The position numbers and the translations under genes were made by a program. A stretch of DNA of 64,000 nt from an uncultured Flavobacteriaceae bacterium (lineage in GTDB: Bacteria; Bacteroidota; Bacteroidia; Flavobacteriales; Flavobacteriaceae), in contig CANLXN010000012.1 in the NCBI GenBank assembly GCA_947495135.1, forward strand, positions 62,001-126,000, read 5' to 3'. Every line of letters begins with the position of its first letter. Position 1 is the stretch's first letter. This document shows positions 59,751-64,000 of the stretch, in pieces. A model generated the notes under the pieces. That model had not been told where the DNA came from. It saw nothing but the letters and a program-made list of their open reading frames with translations, and ran no database searches.

Positions 59751-60538
59751 TGCGGATCACGAAAATATTTTTATATACGTTGGCGCTATCGCTTCTACTA
59801 GTCTCTTGTAAGGGAGGAAAGACCGTTATTGGCAGCACTACTGCCGATGCATCTTTGGCCGTTGCAAGTATTATTAAAACACATAAAGCAGCTTCTCCTA
59901 ACTTCAAAACACTAGCATCTCGCGTGCAAGTGGCGTACGCAGACGAAAAGAAAGAACAAAGTGTTACGGTAAGCCTACGAATGGAAAAAGATAAAGTAAT
60001 CTGGATTAAGGCAGCACTTTTGGGGATTACCATTGCCAAAGTAAAGATTACCCCAGAACGAGTGAGCTATTACGAAACCATTTCCAACACCTATTTTGAT
60101 GGAGATTTCGACTTGTTGAGCGATTGGTTAGGAACCGATTTGGATTTTGATAAAACTCAAGCCATTTTGCTAGGGCAATCAATTTTTAGCTTAGAGAAAG
60201 GAAAGTATACCAGTTCGATATCTAGTAATAAATATGAGCTTGCGCCTAAAAGTCAGCCCAATAACTTCATTCATCGATTATTATTGAATCCTGATAATTA
60301 TAAAGTAAATAGTGGTTATCTCAATCAACCCAACGATGATAGGGAGTTGAGTATGCGATATGGAGATTACCAAAAATTGAATGGAAGTTTTTACCCTACG
60401 CAAGTTTTCATTAAATCTTCGGAAGGGGATAGTGAGACTAACATAGCCGTAAAATACAAGAAAATTGATCTGAATGTTGATTTGAGCTTTCCGTTTAACA
60501 TTCCGAGTGGATATGAAGAAATAGAGTTGTCTAAATGA
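59750..60538 (+). CDS. DUF4292 family lipoprotein
   Basis: A 262-residue protein with a lipoprotein signal MRITKIFLYTLALSLLLVSC (Cys20). The mature part is beta-rich: NFKTLASRVQVAYADEKKEQ, VSLRMEKDKVIWIKAALLGI, KVKITPERVSYYETISNTYF and IDLNVDLSFPFNIPSGYEEI. This is the DUF4292 pattern, and the fold is reminiscent of LolA/LolB-type lipoprotein carriers, which would fit a LolB-like role in a phylum without classical LolB. That link is inference. The start overlaps the TPR gene's stop and its end overlaps the next start by four bases. Confidence 0.85.
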   Translation: MRITKIFLYTLALSLLLVSCKGGKTVIGSTTADASLAVASIIKTHKAASPNFKTLASRVQVAYADEKKEQSVTVSLRMEKDKVIWIKAALLGITIAKVKITPERVSYYETISNTYFDGDFDLLSDWLGTDLDFDKTQAILLGQSIFSLEKGKYTSSISSNKYELAPKSQPNNFIHRLLLNPDNYKVNSGYLNQPNDDRELSMRYGDYQKLNGSFYPTQVFIKSSEGDSETNIAVKYKKIDLNVDLSFPFNIPSGYEEIELSK

Positions 60539-61764
60539 AAAACCACCGTTCCTATATCACATTATTGATTTGTCTACTTCTAACGGTAGCTGTTTCGGCA
60601 CAGTCGAAAAAACAAAAGGAGCTGGAAGCTAAACGGCAATCTATTCTTACGGAGATTCAGCAAATAAACAATCTACTCTTTAAAACTAGAGGCGAAAAGA
60701 AATCGGTTTTAGCGCAGGTAGAGGACTTAGATCAGAAAATTGCTGCTAGGAAAAGTCTGATAAGAGTAACCAATCAACAGGCCAATTTACTCACGCGAGA
60801 GATCAACGACAACCTTTCAACTATTGAACAGTTGCGGGCTGAACTAGTGACGTTGAAAAAAGATTATGCTTCCATGATCGACAAATCTTTTAAAAGTAAA
60901 TCCCAGCAAAGTAGGATTATGTTCTTACTGTCTTCGGAAAATTTCTTACAAGCCTACAAGCGTATGCAGTACATGAAGCAGTACACTTCTCATAGAAAGA
61001 AGCAAGGAGAAAGCATCAAAGGAAAAACAGAAGAGTTACAGACACTTAATAAGAACCTAATTCAACAAAAAAAGGATAAGGAACAACTAATAGCCGAAAA
61101 CAGAGCCGCTAAGAAAAAGTTAGACGAAGAAAAAAGAGATCAGGAGGCATTAGTGGCCAGCTTAAAGAAAAATGAAGGTCAGTTTGCGAAACAAATTCGC
61201 TCTAAACAACGCGCTGCAGACAAAATAGACAAGCAGATTGATGATCTTATTAAGGCAGCTATTGCGGCGAGTAATAAGGCATCAGGAACCAAAACCAAAA
61301 CTGGTAAAAGCACAAAATTTGCACTTACTCCAGAGGCAAAGGCTCTGGCAAAAAGCTTTAAAAGCAACAAAGGAAAATTGGTGTGGCCCGTACAGAAAGG
61401 AAGAATTTTGAATGCCTATGGAACCAGACAGCACCCTCAATTCCCGAATGTAAAACAAACCTTTAACGGAGTAGACATTATTACCGAACCTAATGCAAAG
61501 GCAAGAGCGGTCTTTAAAGGTGTAGTAATGCAGGTTCAGCAATTAAAAGGAGCAAATAAAGCTGTTTACGTGCGTCATGGAGATTATATTACCATTTATA
61601 ATAATTTGGCGAGTGTTTCGGTTAAAAAAGGAGATAAATTGAATACCAAACAGGAAATAGGAACGGTCTTTACGCATCCTACCTCTGGACGTGCTATCCT
61701 GAAATTCTTCATCTATCAAAATACAACCAAAATGAATCCTGCAGACTGGGTTTATAGGATGTAA
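60535..61764 (+). CDS. EnvC-like LytM factor with degenerate active site
   Basis: A 409-residue protein with a signal peptide (LLICLLLTVAVSAQS), a long coiled coil (about 25-240, KKQKELEAKRQSILTEIQQI and later KKDKEQLIAENRAAKKKLDE), and a C-terminal M23 fold (about 285-409, WPVQKGRILNAYGTRQHPQF). The first zinc motif HxxxD is NGVD preceded by F-N rather than His, and the HxH motif is replaced by AILKFFI, so zinc cannot be bound. This is the EnvC/NlpD plan: activators of amidases during daughter-cell separation, not enzymes themselves. The catalytic M23 protein at 20269 makes a useful contrast. It ends the TPR-DUF4292-EnvC operon. Confidence 0.9.
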   Translation: MKNHRSYITLLICLLLTVAVSAQSKKQKELEAKRQSILTEIQQINNLLFKTRGEKKSVLAQVEDLDQKIAARKSLIRVTNQQANLLTREINDNLSTIEQLRAELVTLKKDYASMIDKSFKSKSQQSRIMFLLSSENFLQAYKRMQYMKQYTSHRKKQGESIKGKTEELQTLNKNLIQQKKDKEQLIAENRAAKKKLDEEKRDQEALVASLKKNEGQFAKQIRSKQRAADKIDKQIDDLIKAAIAASNKASGTKTKTGKSTKFALTPEAKALAKSFKSNKGKLVWPVQKGRILNAYGTRQHPQFPNVKQTFNGVDIITEPNAKARAVFKGVVMQVQQLKGANKAVYVRHGDYITIYNNLASVSVKKGDKLNTKQEIGTVFTHPTSGRAILKFFIYQNTTKMNPADWVYRM

Positions 61765-61791
61765 GGGTTATTGTTATTTCTGAAATTTTCT

Positions 61792-62544
61792 CTATAAAGA
61801 AATGGTTCTTTCATAATTAAATGAAAGGTGCTCGGCCCAATTTACATAGCCAAATTGATTGGTAACCATCCGTGTGTTGCCAATGCTGAAGTCTTTTTTG
61901 TTTCGATGGCTGTGCCCGTAGACCCAATAATTAATGTCATTTTCCAAAATAAACGCAGTTCTTTTGGCACTAAAAGCATCGTTTAACTTACTGTTTTTAT
62001 ATTCATCGACACTGCAATTGATACTGGGAAGGTGATGCGTAACTACTATTTGTTTACCACCTTTGTTAACTTCGCTTTGCACAAATTGAAATGCTTTTTC
62101 ATGCAGTTGGTTAAATTGGTCGATTCTTAGGTGTTCTCCGTTGTAGTTTATTCTTCTAAAATCGGGCACTCCTCTCAACACTTCCGCTATATTTTTTTCA
62201 ATAACAGACCAAAAGGTGCTGAAGATGAGAAGAACATCCTCAATTTCAACAGACTTATTATCAAGAACGGTGACGTTGTGGTACACTTTCTTAATAAAAG
62301 GAAGAAAAGCATGGGCAACGTCGAAACCACCATAGTATTCGTGGTTTCCAGGAATAATATATACCTCTTTAAAGTCTTCTGAGGCTTTTTTCAAGAAATC
62401 GAGCTGTGTATAATCTCGGTCGAGGTAATAAAAGTCGCCAGCGATAATTAAATAATCGGCTTTGGGTTGAAGAGGGTTCTTTTTGAACCACGCTCTGTTT
62501 TCAGCATATTCTAAATGTAGATCGGAACATATTTGAAAAGTCAT
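61792..62544 (-). CDS. Calcineurin-like metallophosphoesterase
   Basis: A 250-residue protein with the full set of metal motifs: SDLHLEY (D-x-H), IAGDFYYLDRD (G-D), IPGNHEYYGG (G-N-H-E), VTHHLPSINC (H) and YGHSHRNK (G-H-x-H). The two-metal site hydrolyses phosphoesters; the substrate cannot be read from sequence. No signal peptide, so it is cytoplasmic. ATG at 62544. It converges with the EnvC-like gene, with 27 bases between stops and no strong terminator. Confidence 0.88.
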   Translation of the reverse strand: MTFQICSDLHLEYAENRAWFKKNPLQPKADYLIIAGDFYYLDRDYTQLDFLKKASEDFKEVYIIPGNHEYYGGFDVAHAFLPFIKKVYHNVTVLDNKSVEIEDVLLIFSTFWSVIEKNIAEVLRGVPDFRRINYNGEHLRIDQFNQLHEKAFQFVQSEVNKGGKQIVVTHHLPSINCSVDEYKNSKLNDAFSAKRTAFILENDINYWVYGHSHRNKKDFSIGNTRMVTNQFGYVNWAEHLSFNYERTISL

Positions 62545-62595
62545 GCTGTTTTTTGGTTCGTTTCACGCTTGCTGAACACTTTATGTCGAACAGTT

Positions 62596-63981
62596 CTATA
62601 CTAGAGGAATCGTTGTTTCCTTGATATCTTTAAATCCACCAGCAATATCGACTACATTATGGATTCCTCTACTTTTAAGAATGGAAGCGGCAATTACGCT
62701 GCGATACCCTCCTGCGCAATGAACATAGAACGTATCTTCCTTCGGAAATTGGCTCAAGTGATCGTTTAGGAAGCTAAGCGGTGTGTGATGGGCATTTTCA
62801 ATGTGCTTTCCACCAAATTCGGTGTCGTTTCGAACGTCGAATACGGGAGTATCGTTCGTGGTAGTTATTTTTTCAAATTCTTGTGCAGAGATGGAAGGAA
62901 GCGAATCTGTTTCGCGGTTTTCTGCTTTCCAAGCTTCAAATCCACCTTCAAGAAAACCAAGGGTCTTATCGAACCCTACTCTAGACAAACGGGTAACTGT
63001 TTCTTCTTCCCTTCCCTTTGGAGTCACGAGAAGAATAGGTTGCTCTACGTCTGCAATAAGTGCTCCTACCCAAGGTGCAAAGCCGCCATCTATGCCAATA
63101 AAAATAGATCTTGGTATGTGACCCTTAATAAATTCGGATTGGTGTCTTACATCTAGTATAACGGCTCCTGAGGCATTGGCAAGGGTCTCGAATTGAGTTG
63201 GGGATAACGCTTTGGTTCCCCTTTCGATTACCGTGTCAATATGATCGTATCCTTCTTTATTCATTTTCACATTAAGTGGAAAATAAGGTGGTGGCGGTAA
63301 AAGTCCTTCGGTGACTTCAGAAATAAATTCTTCCTTGGTCATATCTGCTCTCAAGGCATAATTCATTTGCTTTTGGCTCCCCAAGGTACCTACCGTTTCT
63401 TTGCTCATATGTTTTCCACAAGCCGAACCAGCACCATGTGCGGGATAGACAATTACATCATTGGCTAATGGCATGATCCTATTTCTTAAACTTTCAAAAA
63501 GAATACCGGCCAAATCTTCCTGGGTCATATCTGCTGCTTTTTGGGCGAGATCTGGTCTTCCCACATCTCCAAGAAAAAGAGTGTCCCCTGTGAAAATTGC
63601 ATGGTCTTTCCCGTTTTCATCTTTTAGCAGGTACGTAGTGCTTTCCATGGTGTGTCCAGGAGTGTGCAATGCTGTAATAGTAATGTTTCCAAGTGTAAAC
63701 ACCTCATTGTCTTTGGCAATAACAGCGTTAAAGTTAGGGTTTGCATTGGGACCATAAATAATGGAGGCGCCCGTTTCTTCCGCAAGCGTTAAATGCCCGC
63801 TCACAAAGTCGGCATGAAAATGGGTTTCAAAGATGTATTTTATTTTCGCATTGTTGCGTTGTGCTTTTTCAATATAGTGCTTTACTTCACGCAGAGGATC
63901 AATAATTGCTACCTCTCCGTTGCTTTCTATGTAATAAGCTCCTTGCGCTAAACAACCAGTATAGATTTGTTCAATGTACAT
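62596..63981 (-). CDS. Persulfide dioxygenase-like MBL protein fused to two rhodanese domains
   Basis: A 461-residue three-domain protein. Residues about 1-230 are a metallo-beta-lactamase domain of the ETHE1/persulfide dioxygenase type (THFHADFVSGH, HTPGHTMESTTY, FTGDTLFLGDVGRPDL, YPAHGAGSACGK). Then two rhodanese domains: the first (about 270-360, ILDVRHQSEFIKGHIPRS) has no cysteine in its active loop (LLVTPKGREE) and should be inactive; the second (about 375-461, VFDVRNDTEFGGKH) has it in YVHCAGGYRSV. The plan matches CstB-like enzymes that oxidise persulfides to thiosulfate. The ATG is at 63981, with 19 bases left before the window edge. Confidence 0.9.
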   Translation of the reverse strand: MYIEQIYTGCLAQGAYYIESNGEVAIIDPLREVKHYIEKAQRNNAKIKYIFETHFHADFVSGHLTLAEETGASIIYGPNANPNFNAVIAKDNEVFTLGNITITALHTPGHTMESTTYLLKDENGKDHAIFTGDTLFLGDVGRPDLAQKAADMTQEDLAGILFESLRNRIMPLANDVIVYPAHGAGSACGKHMSKETVGTLGSQKQMNYALRADMTKEEFISEVTEGLLPPPPYFPLNVKMNKEGYDHIDTVIERGTKALSPTQFETLANASGAVILDVRHQSEFIKGHIPRSIFIGIDGGFAPWVGALIADVEQPILLVTPKGREEETVTRLSRVGFDKTLGFLEGGFEAWKAENRETDSLPSISAQEFEKITTTNDTPVFDVRNDTEFGGKHIENAHHTPLSFLNDHLSQFPKEDTFYVHCAGGYRSVIAASILKSRGIHNVVDIAGGFKDIKETTIPLV

Positions 63982-64000
63982 AAACCAAGATTTAATATTC

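Overview
The window is 64 kb of a low-GC, gene-dense chromosome from a member of the Bacteroidota, most likely a marine Flavobacteriaceae. The reasons are: a SprE/PorW-type gliding and type IX secretion lipoprotein; many families largely confined to this phylum (DUF4175, DUF4837, DUF4254, DUF4292, DUF6427-like); an ATP synthase operon that lacks the beta and epsilon genes; and promoters of the Bacteroidota type (TTG, about 19 nt, TAnnTTTG) with hardly any Shine-Dalgarno sequences. The genus cannot be named from sequence alone. No rRNA, tRNA, CRISPR array, insertion sequence or prophage was seen, and no gene-free stretch exceeds 300 bases.

Layout. 1-3.2 kb: the start of a secreted protein (minus), then a small cassette of an XRE regulator, an acyltransferase-3 protein and an EptA-like phosphoethanolamine transferase. 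3.2-7.6 kb: a stomatin-like protein, an outer-membrane barrel, gltX and an AlkB-type hydroxylase. 7.7-14.5 kb: a giant DUF4175 membrane/coiled-coil protein, ybeY, mnmG flanked by two parS-like palindromes, and a methyltransferase. 14.6-24.3 kb: holB, pgk, a LysM transglycosylase with a DUF4837 lipoprotein, tatA, an intact M23 peptidase, a GH3-family protein and a DUF6909-like protein with a nucleosidase-like C-terminus. 24.4-41.4 kb: a complete Wzx/Wzy-type polysaccharide locus with rmlBACD (dTDP-rhamnose), a Wzz-like protein, a sulfotransferase, two O-antigen polymerase/ligase-like proteins, a flippase, three glycosyltransferases, Ugd and Uxs (UDP-xylose supply), the initiating glycosylphosphotransferase and a convergent CapK-like adenylate-forming enzyme. 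41.5-46.9 kb: purD, two small membrane-protein genes, DUF4254 with a heptosyltransferase-like GT9, and a ferredoxin-type reductase. 47-56 kb: sprE, a bactofilin and the ATP synthase operon atpZ-DUF6168-atpB-E-F-H-A-G. 56-64 kb: a lipoprotein, dut, a sugar nucleotidyltransferase, a TPR protein, a DUF4292 lipoprotein, a degenerate EnvC-like LytM factor, a metallophosphoesterase and a persulfide-dioxygenase/rhodanese fusion.

How it works together. Most of the window serves the cell envelope: building and decorating surface polysaccharide (rhamnose, xylose, probably sulfate), cutting and remodelling peptidoglycan, gliding/secretion, and ATP synthesis. The two parS-like sites around mnmG, with the atp operon about 40 kb away, suggest that the window lies in the origin-proximal part of the chromosome.

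Most unusual signals: the parS-like pair; a stem-loop in each of the five gaps between atpB, E, F, H, A and G, three of which share a similar tail and look like a REP-type repeat family; an ATP synthase subunit a that begins like a lipoprotein; a YbeY with Asp in place of the third zinc histidine; and promoters so close to start codons that leaderless or near-leaderless mRNAs are implied. I did not find a convincing wholly new defence or mobile system.
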